DNA from: Certhia americana
Lineage: Eukaryota; Chordata; Aves; Passeriformes; Certhiidae
Length of the DNA stretch: 64,000 nt
Direction: 5' to 3'
Assembly: GCA_018697195.1 (NCBI GenBank)
Contig: CM031879.1
Span: 47,098,134-47,162,133, forward strand
Shown here one piece after another: positions 34,101 to 54,658 of this stretch. Under the pieces are notes generated by a model. The model saw only the letters and a list, made by a program, of their open reading frames with translations, searched no databases and was not told the origin of the DNA. The position numbers and the translations under genes are program-made. The first letter of the stretch is position 1; every line of letters starts with the position of its first letter.

Positions 34101-37100
34101 TCCTGATTTTCACTACCAATGATAGCTTCTGCTCAATTTCCTTGAAATAATGATACTGTTTCTCAAGATAACTTCAAGTCTTCCCAGTGCTGCAATAGAA
34201 AATTATTTATTAGGGACCTATAATTACTTTATGCTGGGCTTACCACATAGGGGAGTGCCACATCCTTTTCTAATACATCTGATTGTGATCATGATACCTG
34301 CCTATGTATAAACCCATGCTAATTAATCAGTAGCAACAGGTTTTGCTAGTTTCCCAATAATTTGGAGTCGATAAAGTCATTCCTGGATTTCTAACAAGCA
34401 TCATATTGTCTTGGACAATCTATTCCATAATCTGCTAGAAAACACATAAATGCATTTAACATAAACACAAACCCTCCCCTCCACCAAAAAAACCCATATC
34501 CCACCACCCTTTGTGATTCTTACTTCTGTATTGAACTTAGTATTATCAGGTCAGACTTTAAAAGGTTTCAAATCTATGTTCTACCCAGCACCTTATAAAA
34601 AACTGGTCTTCAGTAGATTTCCCACTATAAGACAGACAAAATGCATTATCAATATTGCCCTGATATTGGTTCTTTGAAGAATCCTTACAAAGTTATCCCA
34701 GGACAGTACGCAAGAAAAAGTTATCTCAGGAAAAAAGAATATTTTGAAAACATAATCCACATTGTGACAAATTTTGAAAATGTACCCTTTAATTGGTCCA
34801 TCTCTAGTTCTTACACCTTTTTGGTTTTCTCTATTTTAAGCAACTCAAAATAAATACTTTAAAGTAGCAATGCTGCATTATGCACAACAGCCTGCTGAAG
34901 TCACATACCCTAAAGGTTGTTTCCTGCAAACATGCCACTTTCAATCCAGATTAATTAGGGTCAATTAAACGTAAATGTAAAACTGGAAAGACAGATTCTT
35001 CTATTATTAAAGGACATGTATATTTACTAGCTATTTATCTAGCAGAATTGCTAGAAACATTGATGCAGATGAGATACCTCATTCCCATAGCATTTCATTC
35101 ACACTGAGAATCATAAAACAGCAATCTTGATCATTACTGTGCTTTGGAGTTGATTAGTTCTTGTTCGGATCTTGAATATATGTTGGGTAAGAAGCTGCAA
35201 GAACAAACTTTCATGGGAACACCATGGGAATAAAAGATGGAATCATTTAATACTGCTTCCTCACACCAGCAAACTTTACTTCTGCACTCCAAAGCTGATA
35301 CTCGGTTTCATTCCTGAGCTCCTCTCAGACGATGGGATCAATTGTACAAGGTCAGTCAGATGATTGAGGCAGACAGAGCAGAAGGAACTTGTCAGCTGCC
35401 TGAGAGTCTAAATGAGAGCTGCCAATTGCACTGCTGAGGACAATAGATGTCAGACAAATTGCTCTGATTTTTATTTTCAGTAGCTGAGCAGGCACTGACC
35501 TTCAGTATGTAAGTAATTCTCTTAATTCTTTTGTCTTCAAAAAGATTAAAGTATGTTCAAGTACTTGAAGTAGAGAAAAAGATTAAAAACTCCTTTGTTT
35601 CAGTTTGTGTACCTGTCTCATCCTAATGAAGTACTCTACTCACCAGACTGTAGATACTGTGTCTACTTTCTCCTTTGTGAAGTCTGCAAAAACTTTTAAT
35701 AAAAATCACAATAAAATTACAGCTGAAATTTGCTTAAGAACTCAGCAAGCTTCTGATGTAGAAAAAGTCACCATACATGTCTTGTACAGGTTTAACACAG
35801 TCATAAAAATACACTATCTTAAACTGACCATCCTCAGAATAGAGTATATCTGAAATAGAATTTTGTCATTGTCTTGCCTTGATCCTGTACAAGATTCTCC
35901 AGTCTACAAGCCACAGAATAATTTCTTTCAGTTTCAAACATTTAGAAACCTCACTAGCTAACAAACAGAAGAGAAACAGTTCTCAAACACGATAGCACAT
36001 ATAGACTCTACCCAACCTGAAGTCCAAAAAGAGCACTTTAGTTTCCCAAATATCTCTGCTATTATCACAGGACCAGGACTAGATTTTTCAGTTTCTTCTT
36101 TGCTCCATTGTTTCTAGTTATTTTGCAGTATACTCAAAACCCAGTAGGGTTTCTGCAGCTTGCTCAACAACACCAAATTAAAAAGTCTTCAATAGCCTCA
36201 TGGTTTTAACTCTTCCTACACAATGATACTCCATACGGAAAATCTCCTTTTGAGGGAAAAGGAATATGAAGTTTATATGATTGATAGAAGAGATATACAG
36301 GCAGGAATGCTTAAATAAAACAGCAAATGAAACAAACAGGAGTTTGCTAAAAGCAGATGTCTGATTCACAACTACCTCTTCACAACTACTGGAAATACCC
36401 ACAGAATGAGAAAAACTCCAGTAAGTTCCTATTCATGGTTTCCTGCATTCTGTGTAGAAAGTAATGCTATCCACTTCCCAGTTCATGAGGCAGCCATCAA
36501 CCAGCTCAGTGAAATCTTCAAACAGAAACCACAGAAGTAAATGGCTGCCCCTACCCCAAAAGGTTGTATCTGTGAGTATGTCTGGGACACTCCCCGAATT
36601 TTCAGCAGCTTTGCAAAATCTTTGTGTTACCACAACTTTTCCTAAGTGTGGCTTTACTACTGATGCCCTTCATAAAGGCATTCAAGGCCATGGAGTGGGG
36701 ATGCCAGAGAACTATTAATCTATGCCAGGCTGCAAAATAAATAGCATAGCTGCAATGCCTACACAGAATTTGTTAACAATGGATAACAATGTTGGGAGGC
36801 AGTTGTCCCATGAGCTGATGGAAAAAACCATTGTCACTGTTTGGATCCATTGAGTCAATGTTGCTGAGCTCTGTAACTTCCCTATCCTGGCACCTGAGCC
36901 AGGACTATAAGGCTCATTTTTACCAAAGTCCATTTAGCAAAACAAAAATCAGTGTCCTTGTTCTGCCTCTGCCCTGCATGCTGCTCTCACAGCTAAGAAC
37001 TTAGGGGTGGCTCCCAAGAGACAGGGAAAGAGTAAGAAGTGCTGAGACACTGAACAGGAATGCAGCAGGCATTATTTGTCTGGAAGCTGCCCAGATTCAG

Positions 37101-39230
37101 ACTGGAGCCCATCATTTGCATAGGTCTGTTCTAAGCTTTCTTGTCTTCTTTTCTCCTCATTGTGTGGCTCACTCACCAGCTTCTTGTACAACCACTCCCC
37201 TCCTTTCAGGGAGCTGACAGTAGCATGAGGCTCTCTCAGCCTAGGCAGCCACTTCCCTGGGTTTACACAAATTGCAGGCCTGTCAGATTCCTAAGAGGCA
37301 GATGCAGTGATCTCCCTAAGAAAAAAATGAGCTTCTTTTTATTACCCAGAGAAATGTGATTTTAGTCTGCTAATGAAAAGATATCAAACTCTGACTTTAG
37401 TGTACCACTTCAAATACTTTTGCTCAGCTCACAACTCCCAGCAATTTGATATTGTTACAAATACGCAAATCCAGGAAAAAACACTAGAAGTGTCTGAAGC
37501 AATCTGGCAAACTCCAGGAAAACTGCTGGAAGGTTTTTTGCTCTATACACTGAAGATTTTAATCAGAAACAGAGAAGTTAAGAGCTGCATGAGCAAACTC
37601 AGACGCTGTTTAAGGGTCATCTGTAAACAGCCAACCTGAGACGTGTAATGCAGAGTTCCTCTCACTGTAAAGAGTATTAGCATAAAGGGCTCTAAAATAC
37701 CTTCTAGCAGGAAAGCTGACCACCAGCAAGCTGCAAGAATTTAGGAGGTTCTCTCCACTGGCTTTCATTTAAATCTCCTCCTCCACTGGCACACTTCCAT
37801 GGCACTTCATCTCCTGATGATAATCCACCCTTCATAGCCATCTCCTTCTCATCCCACACTTTATCACATCTTTCAGTGTGATTCTTGTCATTTAAAATAT
37901 GAGCATCGTAAGTTAATATATACACACATATATTTTTTATATATATATTATAAAATACATTATTTGTAATGGCAAATACATGAAGAGAAATAACAGAAGA
38001 AGTCCATTGGCTCACAGTTTTATGACTACATTCATCTTTCAGGGAAAAAAAAAAATCCACAAGAGTAACTGAACCAAAGAGACCTTTACATTTAATAGTT
38101 CTCCTCTGCCATAGGACTTAGTCAACAGGACTACGGCTTTAAATTTCAAATTACTCAAGAGCACCCACTAGGGCTATCAGTAGGGTTTTACAGCTTTGGT
38201 GAAACAGGTTCTATTGCTTGTGTTTCACACTGACCATGAAGGGAAGAAACATCCTCAATAAAGTACTTTGTGCAGAGAAACCACATTGCCTTCAACTACC
38301 ATTCCAAGCTACTGACAAAGAGCTTCCTTTTTTCCCCATACTGTGTATTATCTTAAGGAATGAGACTTAAAAATAATTCACTCTTTCTGATAAGAGTGAA
38401 CTATGCTGGAAGTCAAAATTCCTCCATACACAACCCTTTTTTCAAGCCTCTAAGCACACAGGTTTCCTGTGCTATTTTGACAAATGCCCTTCCCAGCCAG
38501 AGGCCAGCTTCAAACATGGAAAGTCTCCTGCCTGCAGACTGAGACAAAATTAAAATGGTGGAGAAAACCTGTAACTCATCAAATAACAGCCCTTTCTTCT
38601 AGAATGATGTGTGAAGCAAAAAAATAATGGTTGTATTGAGTCTTTGACATCTGCCAGACTTGAAAGCTGAGGAAAAGGTTTTAGCCTTTTATCCTAATTG
38701 TTTCTTAGGAGGTTTTCCTGCTGTGTGGAAAATTGTCTGAACCTTACATTGGGTGGAAAACGTGTCTAAACCTTACATTATAGCATGACTCATAAAGTTC
38801 AAAGGAAAAATTCACAGAATGGCAGCAAAAATGCTCACTTGTAGCCAGTGTAGCTGGTTACCTAATAATGACTATAGTCAGCTCCTGAGAAACTGAACCA
38901 CTTCACGTCACACAATCACTTCAGCTTGTGCAAGCTACAAAAAAGGTGGTTCTGCTGCTAGCACCACTCCTGACACTAGGGAAGCCTCCTCCTCCACCCT
39001 TCCAAGAGAGCATGGACTAAGATGCCATAGAGCCAGTGGGATAACAGGAGGTGGCTGGGACATGGATAACTGAAGAATGAAACGGAGTAGGACATCCATG
39101 ACCAAAGGAAAATGGTAATGATGTTGAGAGAGCAGCATGACATGCTTTGGATTCAACCCTCTTCAAGAGAGAGCACAGAACTTCAGAGAGGCACAGTGCT
39201 CCTCAGATGTTTTCCTTTCTACTTCTCTGC
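31170..39230. other. Region without identified gene
   Basis: About 8 kb. The first BPIFC exon(s) should lie here on the minus strand but I could not locate them. Some plus-strand segments with good splice-like edges (for example 31816-31908 and 36452-36540) read open but match nothing I know. Simple features: a T-run at 32734-32750 and AT-rich sequence at 37915-37965. Confidence 0.5.
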
Positions 39231-39248
39231 CAGTTCCACTCATGCCCC

Positions 39249-39566
39249 TCTGTTCCAGCAGCCAACTCTTCTGGGTTTATCCAGGAGGTGTCCCCAGTTG
39301 ATGATGACTGTGTAAGCACTCCCTCTAAAAGGGCAGTGGCCAAGGGGGCAGTTTCTCAGGAAAGCACTTGTTTTAGTGTTTGCTGTGGAAGAGCTGGCAA
39401 GTTACACCAAGCTGACTGTAACGACCAACAGCTCCTCCCTTGTCCAGTGAGTGGTGTTCCAGCTCAGCAGCCTCTTTCCTTTCATTACCTTCAGAACGAG
39501 CCTCTCCTTTCCACTGAGGAATTTATTGACATGTTGAAACCAGAGGATGGCTGCCCTTCAGTTTGA
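39249..39566 (+). CDS. Possible 3'-terminal exon of an unidentified gene
   Basis: Open frame ending in TGA at 39564-39566. It opens after acceptor-like ctctgttccag/cag. Its end is acidic and non-repetitive (NEPLLSTEEFIDMLKPEDG), and it also contains VSTPSKR. A second strong acceptor-like site (ttcattaccttcag, near 39496) would give a shorter last exon starting at Asn-Glu-Pro. A canonical AATAAA follows only 79 nt after the stop. I do not recognise the protein. The frame length alone is not significant here, since spurious frames of similar length occur in the window. The case rests on composition, splice-like acceptors and the poly(A) signal. It could be chance. Confidence 0.33.
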   Translation, partial: SVPAANSSGFIQEVSPVDDDCVSTPSKRAVAKGAVSQESTCFSVCCGRAGKLHQADCNDQQLLPCPVSGVPAQQPLSFHYLQNEPLLSTEEFIDMLKPEDGCPSV

Positions 39567-39644
39567 GATGTCTCTGACAGTCAACTCTAAAAGAATTGGA
39601 TGGTCATGTTAAGATGCATTAAGGAGATTTCACCTGCAGCCCAG

Positions 39645-39650
39645 AATAAA
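39645..39650 (+). terminator. AATAAA poly(A) signal 900 bp upstream of FBXO7
   Basis: Canonical hexamer followed by a T-rich stretch (gttttttgaag, then aacttttttc), as expected of a cleavage/polyadenylation site. It would end a transcript containing the candidate exon at 39249-39566. Confidence 0.4.
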
Positions 39651-40137
39651 GTTTTTTGAAGCTTCAAAACTTTTTTCAAAGTTTCCATTTTCCTGCTGGG
39701 CCCCTAGGTGCTGAAAGAAGAGAGCAGGGCTGTTCCTACAGGGTTAAGCAATGTCAATAGGGCCCTATTAAGCAGTTGTACTTTGTAGTAGCTGTGTAAG
39801 GTAGGTCTTGTGATTTCATTTATTATTTTAGTATTATATTCCTAGAAAGTATTTCTGTTTTTTTTTTTGTTTTTGTTTTTTGTATGGAGAAATGTGATGG
39901 AAGCCAAGTTTTACTGTTAGAAAGAAAACCAAGATGATCCGACAATATGCATTGTTCTAAGTTACCTCTGAATTTACTGCCTTTGAAAACTCAATGGAAT
40001 TAATTAAACAAAGTGAAAACTTGAAAAAAAATTTTGCCTTTTACATTATTCCCGCCAGTGTCTCATTCACGGCAGGCTGAGAGCCTGAGGATGGATGCAG
40101 TAGTTGTGAGGCACGGGAATAGCGGCAGAGCCGCCCC

Positions 40138-40275
40138 GCAGCAATGACGGCCCCCGCACCGCAGCAATGGCGGCCCCCGCCCCGCAGCAATGGCGGCCCC
40201 CAAACCGCAGCAATGGCGGCTCCCGCACCGCAGCAATGGCGGCCCCCAAACCGCAGCAATGGCGGCGCACACGGG
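40138..40275. repeat. Six-copy 23-bp tandem repeat with ATGGCGGC core
   Basis: Six 23-bp units start at 40138, 40161, 40184, 40207, 40230 and 40253 (gcagcaatggcggcccccgcacc with small changes; the last diverges at its 3' end). Five units contain ATGGCGGC and the first has ATGACGGC. ATGGCGGC is the core of the YY1 motif. It lies 275-412 bp upstream of the FBXO7 ATG, inside the CpG island. If it lies within the 5' UTR, each unit adds an upstream AUG, with the frame shifting from unit to unit because 23 is not a multiple of three. Confidence 0.95.
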
Positions 40276-40549
40276 GGCGGCTCCTCCCCGCGCACAGCCG
40301 AGCGCCCAATCATCGATCGTGGCCGGGCCACAGCGCCGCACGCAGAGACACCGATCGGGGGCGTGCCGCCAGCCCCGGAGGCGGGGCCGGGGCCGTGCTG
40401 AGGCGGTGCCGCGACAACCAAAACAACGGCCCGGCCCGGCAGCCCTTGCGCCCGCGCCCCGCCGCCACCTTCCCCGCCGCCGCTGCCCGGCGGGGCCCGC
40501 TCGGGGCGCGAGGTGGGCGCGGAGACGGCCCCGTCCCGCCGCCGCCGCC

Positions 40550-48724
<8,175 letters not shown>

Positions 48725-51700
48725 TTGCTGCTTTTTCCTGCAGAGAGTTTTGTAGTTGCTGAGCTTGCTTTCTAACTGCAGGAGATTGCAGATCCCAGGC
48801 ACTAACATCTGCCTTCAGTTTGTGTCAAGAACACGCGTGCATGGTGATGTCCCAACCACAGAGGCTGGGTTTGTTTTGTGCTCTGGTAATGCTGTACCAC
48901 CTGGCACTTAAGGTCTGTTCCTCAAAGAGCTACGACTTAGAGCAGTTTGTTCTGCTGCCCCCCCTCCTTGCCCTTAATCGTCTGTGAAGTGCTACTTAGA
49001 GACCAGAATACCGGCCAAATCCTTACTGCATCAGATAAAGAGCACTTTAAATACGAATCCTCTACTTGTCTGTCTTATTTGAAGAGTTTTACTGAATTGC
49101 CAGGATGAAAAGTTGTGTTTAAAATCTACCCTAATTAATAATCTGTATTAACAGAAAAGTAACCACGTAGAACAGCGTACTGCCACTGTTATGGTAGATA
49201 TGTGTTCATGGAAATTTTTAAAGGTGTTGTTTCATTTCTCCTTTAATATTTTATTAGGTAAAAAGCCTTTTTTCTGTTGTTACTTAATGCACAAAGAATA
49301 CAGCAAAGGGATTTTCTTTACAATTGAAGTATTAGAGCACAAATGAATTCATTTTACAAACAATTGAGTAAAGTCATGCTACAGTGCAACTCAGAAGTCT
49401 AAGCAGAAGCAGAGCAATTTTACAAAGAATCAGCAGCAAATCTTTTGACTTTGTCCTTGCCTTTACAAATAAGGATATGTAGTACATGACTACATTTACT
49501 GTGTTTGAACTAAAAGTGGTGCGAAAATGCATCTTTTCTCCCTATCTGATGTACTTAAAGAATTAAATAGGCTAACCTGGTTGCAGTGGGAATGGGATCA
49601 CAATAACATAAGAAGCAGAATGAATTGTGACTTCAGTAAATTCCATTTAATTCCATTACTTAAATATCAGATGATACCTTGCCAAAAGGAAACTTGTCGT
49701 AGCATGTTATGAGCACCTTTCAAGTGTTGTCTTATTAACTAATAACCAGCTAACAAGACCACTGTTAAAGTTTCCTGATGAGACCTGCAAGCTGATGCTG
49801 GAGCTCAATTAAAGGAAGACTGGAATGACTAAACTTTGCTAGAACTTTTAATTTCTTATGTATTTTTTAAGATGATTGATCTCAGTGTTTCTATAAATGT
49901 GAATGGTACTAATGACTGTTGTGACAACTGATATTATTTTCTAAAACCTTTTTGAAATTCCAGCAGTGGAAATGGAATGACATTTCCTGTTAAATACAAG
50001 CTATTTAATCAATAATACTTACGTGCTTTTTCAGGTGAGATTTCAGTAGTTCATCTTGTTTTGTATAAAATCAGCTGACTTCAATAAGGTCAGGGAGTTT
50101 TGCCAGTGGAAGTAAAATACAATACTTTATTTTGCTGTCAAAAGTTGTATTGCTTCTTTCTTCCTTTTCTACTTCACAGTTTTCCTTCGTTACCAAGATT
50201 AGCCTTAACTTTTAGCATTTTCCATCAGTGGTTGAATTACCTTGTTCCAAAAGCATTTTCACCAGTGAAATGTATAGTCAGATCTCTTAGAGTTTACAGC
50301 AATTCTTTATATTCCTCTGACTATAAAAAGGAAAAGAGAAATCTACACTGTATTGGTCTTGCACCGTTTTGTCCTTGTGATGAGTGCTTCAGCAATGCAT
50401 AAATAATATTCAGATAAGGTTACAGAGTTTTAACTGATAAAATAATTCATAACTTACGCTTTTCCTTTTTTTTCCAAGCTATTTCTGGGAACAGTGATCA
50501 CATAATGCGTGTGAGAAGTTAATTTTGTGGTGGCAGTGGTACTCACATTGCCAATGCCTTGATGACAGTCACATGGTTTGCCACGATGGCAGGCTGTGTG
50601 CTGCTCTGGAATTGGGCCCTCTTTGCTGTGAAGACAACCATGAAGTCATACTTTTTCCAGGCTGATGCCAGAGGTTCAGTTTATCCTGAATTTTGTTATT
50701 GAAATGTTTTTAAAGTAATGAACTCAGCCCTTTTGCACATACACCACTAAGTGACCTAAAGATATTCCTTCCGGTTTTTTGTTGTCCCTCACATTGTAGT
50801 AAAGGTGTTGTAAGCCAAAGATTAGGAAACCTGATTTAGCTGGAACTGTAAAGTTCCTTAAAGAGAAGTCCCTGTTATTCATAAAACAGGGTATAAAGTG
50901 AGTATCTCAGGTCCAACAGTATAAAATTAGAAGACGTAACAAAGGAGATATGTGAAAACCAGCTGCTTTGTTTATTTGCCAGCTCACAAGTCAAGTGTGT
51001 GTGTCATTGCTGTTGCAAATGATAAAGGAGAAATCACAGAAAATGAAATGCCTGGAGATGAGCATTCCTTTCCTGTACTATCCATCAGTATCTAGCACTG
51101 TAAAGGTTGCTACTGAGTCACTTGGAAATAAGAAACTATTATCCTTGGCTTTTCTCTGTATTGTTTTGTCTTATTCATGAAACTTCAGGCCAACTAGATA
51201 AAGCAACTGAGCTATACACAAGGTGTAAGGTCTTATGTACCTGCTTGTGATTAGTGAAAGGCTATAAAATACCACTGCACTTACAAGTAGGACTGTTGTT
51301 CTTCTGGACTTTAGCTTGCCTGGGAATGTGTGTTCCATTCCTCTTGAAATACCACACCTAGCTATGGCAAGAAAGTCAAGGTGTTCTTCAGTTTGTAGCT
51401 AAACAGCAAAATGTAAACTGATACCACAGTTCCAGGTGGTGGATATCGTTGGGTGTCATAGCTGTGTCCCAGTTACTTCTTGGACTGGACCCGAGCACAC
51501 AAACCTACTCACGTTTCCTGGCTTCCATCTGAAGAAAATTAAAGCAAATGGGACAAAAGAAGCTTTAACCAGGTGCTCAGTTTTCAAATCTGTGAGAAAG
51601 ATCCCAAGGTGTGGTGTGGGGCATGTGTGTCCTGTGATTTAAATGTAGCTTCTCTTTACCAGTTTTTCTGTTGTTTTCTTACTGCCCCTGCTGTTAATAT

Positions 51701-54658
51701 TTAGGTACCTAAATGCCTCTTGGGTATACCTTAGTTTCCCATTCATATAAAAGAAGAATACCCGTTGTATTCCCTCTTCTCTTTTTCTAGAGAGTAGGGA
51801 TTTTGGAGTAGAAAGCCAGTATCAAAGGTGATAACTTGAAGATGGGATGATGCATTTGTGAATCTCCTGCTAGCCACATCTAGTATGTGAGCATCATAGC
51901 TGTAGACTGAAGTGTACTGTTGAGACAGTTACTGGACACAACAGGTTTTCATCATTCTAACTTTGGAAATCAACTCAGTGTTTTAAAGCACTTCTGTGAA
52001 TAGAACTGAAGGTGCTTTTTCAGGAACTATGGACTAACTAAATTAAGCTGAGAGTGCCTGTTGTTTGTACTTGGCGTTACAACTTAAAGCTAGGTGGTGA
52101 GATGCAATTCTGTTTGCTTGTCCCTTGAAAGGTGACGGCTGGGAGCTGTAGGCAAATGAAGAGACTGAGTCACTGCTGGGTATCAAAGCTGGCAGTGCTG
52201 TCCTGTTCCTGTGGTCTGTCAGAGGACAGCCCTGCTGTGTTCAAATGCAGCCTCAGCAAATGACCCAGCTGTTTGCACTTTCAGCAATGAACTGCTGTTG
52301 ATTTATGGGGCAATGTTATACTAGTCACCATTCTTTTTTTGTGTATGTTGTGTTGGTGAGGGAATCGTGCAGTTTCAGGGGATAAAGCAATTGAGGATTC
52401 TTGCAGTAAGCTTTCATTTCTGTCTGCATCTCTGGTGACCATTTAGTAGGGAAAGGCATAAACCATGCTGAGGAAAGTGTTACAGAAGGAAATCCTCTCC
52501 TGCCAGGTTTGTTTTACCTCTTTTCCATATAGTGAAGCCTGTTAATCTGCTTCTCTTGCCAGTGGGACACTGCTTGCTCAAGGCCATTTCTCACTCTTTT
52601 ATTGCTCCTGGAGACTGCAAAACAGAAGGGACTTTTTTTTTTTTCTCAGATGATGACATATATTTATGATGCTACATTGTAAACTGCTTATCAAACCCTG
52701 AAGGACAGCACAGAACTGAGGAAAACAAAACAAAACAGAAGACAAACCATCAGAGAATAAAATGGTTCTGTTAATACTGAACTTGAGGTATAAATCATTG
52801 ATCCAGATGGGTCTCTTGAGGGACTTCCAGTCTGGAAAAGCTATGCTGGTACTTGCCATTGTACGTGCAAAGGCCTGCTCAGGGGTAGGTCATACAAGGT
52901 CCAGATGACTTCATTGGATTTAGATGTTCATTACAGGTGCTCTGCAGGAAGGATTTCCTTGTTTGGCTTTATTCCCACCAGTGAATCATAAGATCCAAGA
53001 TGGCAAATGCAGCTGTTGCTTTTGCTGCTTTGGGGATCTCCTTGTTTAAGTGACAGCAAAGATCTGGGCCATTGGTTCAAGTATATTTTAACTTACTGAC
53101 CTCCCTATGTACCATCATGGTGAGGTTGCCAAGGGAAGCACAAAGCCAGGTCTGGCCTCAAAGCTGCATGTTGAGTAGGTGGGACGAGGACTGGCACCTG
53201 CATTAGGTGTGTTCCAGCCAGACCTCCCAGGGTACAAGGGTTAGGCTGTTAGCTGGTAAAAATAGCTATAAATATGTGGATTTACCCAGCATGAGCTTTT
53301 TCAATCATGAACACAGCTTGTGTGGGGTTTGTCATGTCCCAGTTCCAGTATATGTGTACAGACACAGCTTCATTCAGTGTTGCAGGCTTAGAGGAAAATC
53401 ATACCAGCAAAGATCCATCTCTGTCTTCTCTGGAAGAATAATTCTTGGGAGTGGTCAGGGAGAATTAATACTGAATGTTACCTGCTTGGGACAATCTCAT
53501 ACATGTGGCTTGGTGTCTCAGGAAGGACCCAGGTAATCTTATTTGTGAAGTATAATTTTCCAGATCTGTTGCAAGTTTGTCACCTTGCATTCATTTTGCA
53601 TTCACCCCAGCAAAGTCAGTGGGAATTCAAGGCGGGAGACAGGGTTTCACTCCATCTCTCTGTCCATTCAGTATAATGGAACACTCAGCACACAACTATG
53701 TGCACTTCATCAGCTCTGCTATTAATTAAGCATGTTCCTGAGGGACATACACAGCCAGATGTGACCAAGTCACCAAAGTGCTTGGAGTTTAGCTGGGTTT
53801 TGTCTGGAATTCGTGCGAACTGTGAATGTGAACTCTGGTGTGTTCAGGGGCTGGGGAAGAAGTTGGTTTTTGTGTGGAAGACCCATTTCTTAGGTTATTT
53901 TTGAACTAAGTCTACAGGGTTAAAACACGACATTTTTCTCTCAGAACTTGGGAATCACGAGCAGGGCACATAAATGCAAGGCATGAAACAGAGATGTTTT
54001 ATCTGCTATGAGCAGAGTGATCTGGAACAAAGCAGCAGTCCATCTGGCTGACCTGCTTTTGTGATCTTTGGTGTTTACTGATGCCTGGTACCGTATTTAT
54101 CTTGTACATAGTTTTGCTCTGAAAACTGACCTTTTATGAAGTTGCTATAATGAAATTCCACCGTTCACTGGATGCTCAAGCATGCTCACTTTGTCAGTCA
54201 ATGGATACTTTTTCTTGACTCTGCCTTTGCACGTGTGTTTCTGAAAGAAGCCTAATTTTTTTTAGCTTGACCTTAACAAGAATTCAGTAATTGGAAGTTA
54301 ACAATTGAATTATTGACTATGTTCAAATCAAAATAAAACCCAGTTTGCACTGTCATAACTGTGTTGACTCCACAGGGGTTAGCAAGAGTAAAATTTGCTT
54401 TACAACTCAGTCATTTGAACAGATGGGATTCTGATTATGCACAAAACCCAATGAAATAGTGACACTTTTATAGAGTCACTTTGCAGGCCGTTATTTGAAT
54501 ATTATCTTTGTATTAAAACAGCCATAGTTTTCTAAATTCCCTTTACCCAGGTGTTAGTTGTAAATTGCTGGGTTCACTGAGTATATTCCAGGATGACATC
54601 AGGTATGATATAATGTAGAGTGAGGGCTGACAAAAGCACAGATCCAGCTGCAGGACTG
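48725..54658. other. Convergent 3' flanks of FBXO7 (+) and SYN3 (-)
   Basis: About 5.9 kb between two facing stop codons. I see no coding sequence. For FBXO7 the nearest hexamers I noticed are ATTAAA at 49562-49567 and 49808-49813, with AATAAA only at 52756-52761. For SYN3, AATAAA on the minus strand occurs at 52968-52973 and 52598-52603. The exact 3' ends, and whether the transcripts overlap, cannot be settled from sequence. Confidence 0.6.
52968..52973 (-). terminator. SYN3: Candidate SYN3 poly(A) signal
   Basis: TTTATT on the + strand, AATAAA on the minus strand, about 1.7 kb past the SYN3 stop. It is the first canonical hexamer I noticed on that strand. A second lies at 52598-52603. Confidence 0.35.

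Noticed and set aside
36452..36540. Plus-strand segment after a strong acceptor reading NAIHFPVHEAAINQLSEIF
   Set aside because: It runs into a stop without a donor or nearby poly(A) signal, and I do not recognise it; the opposite strand is also open.
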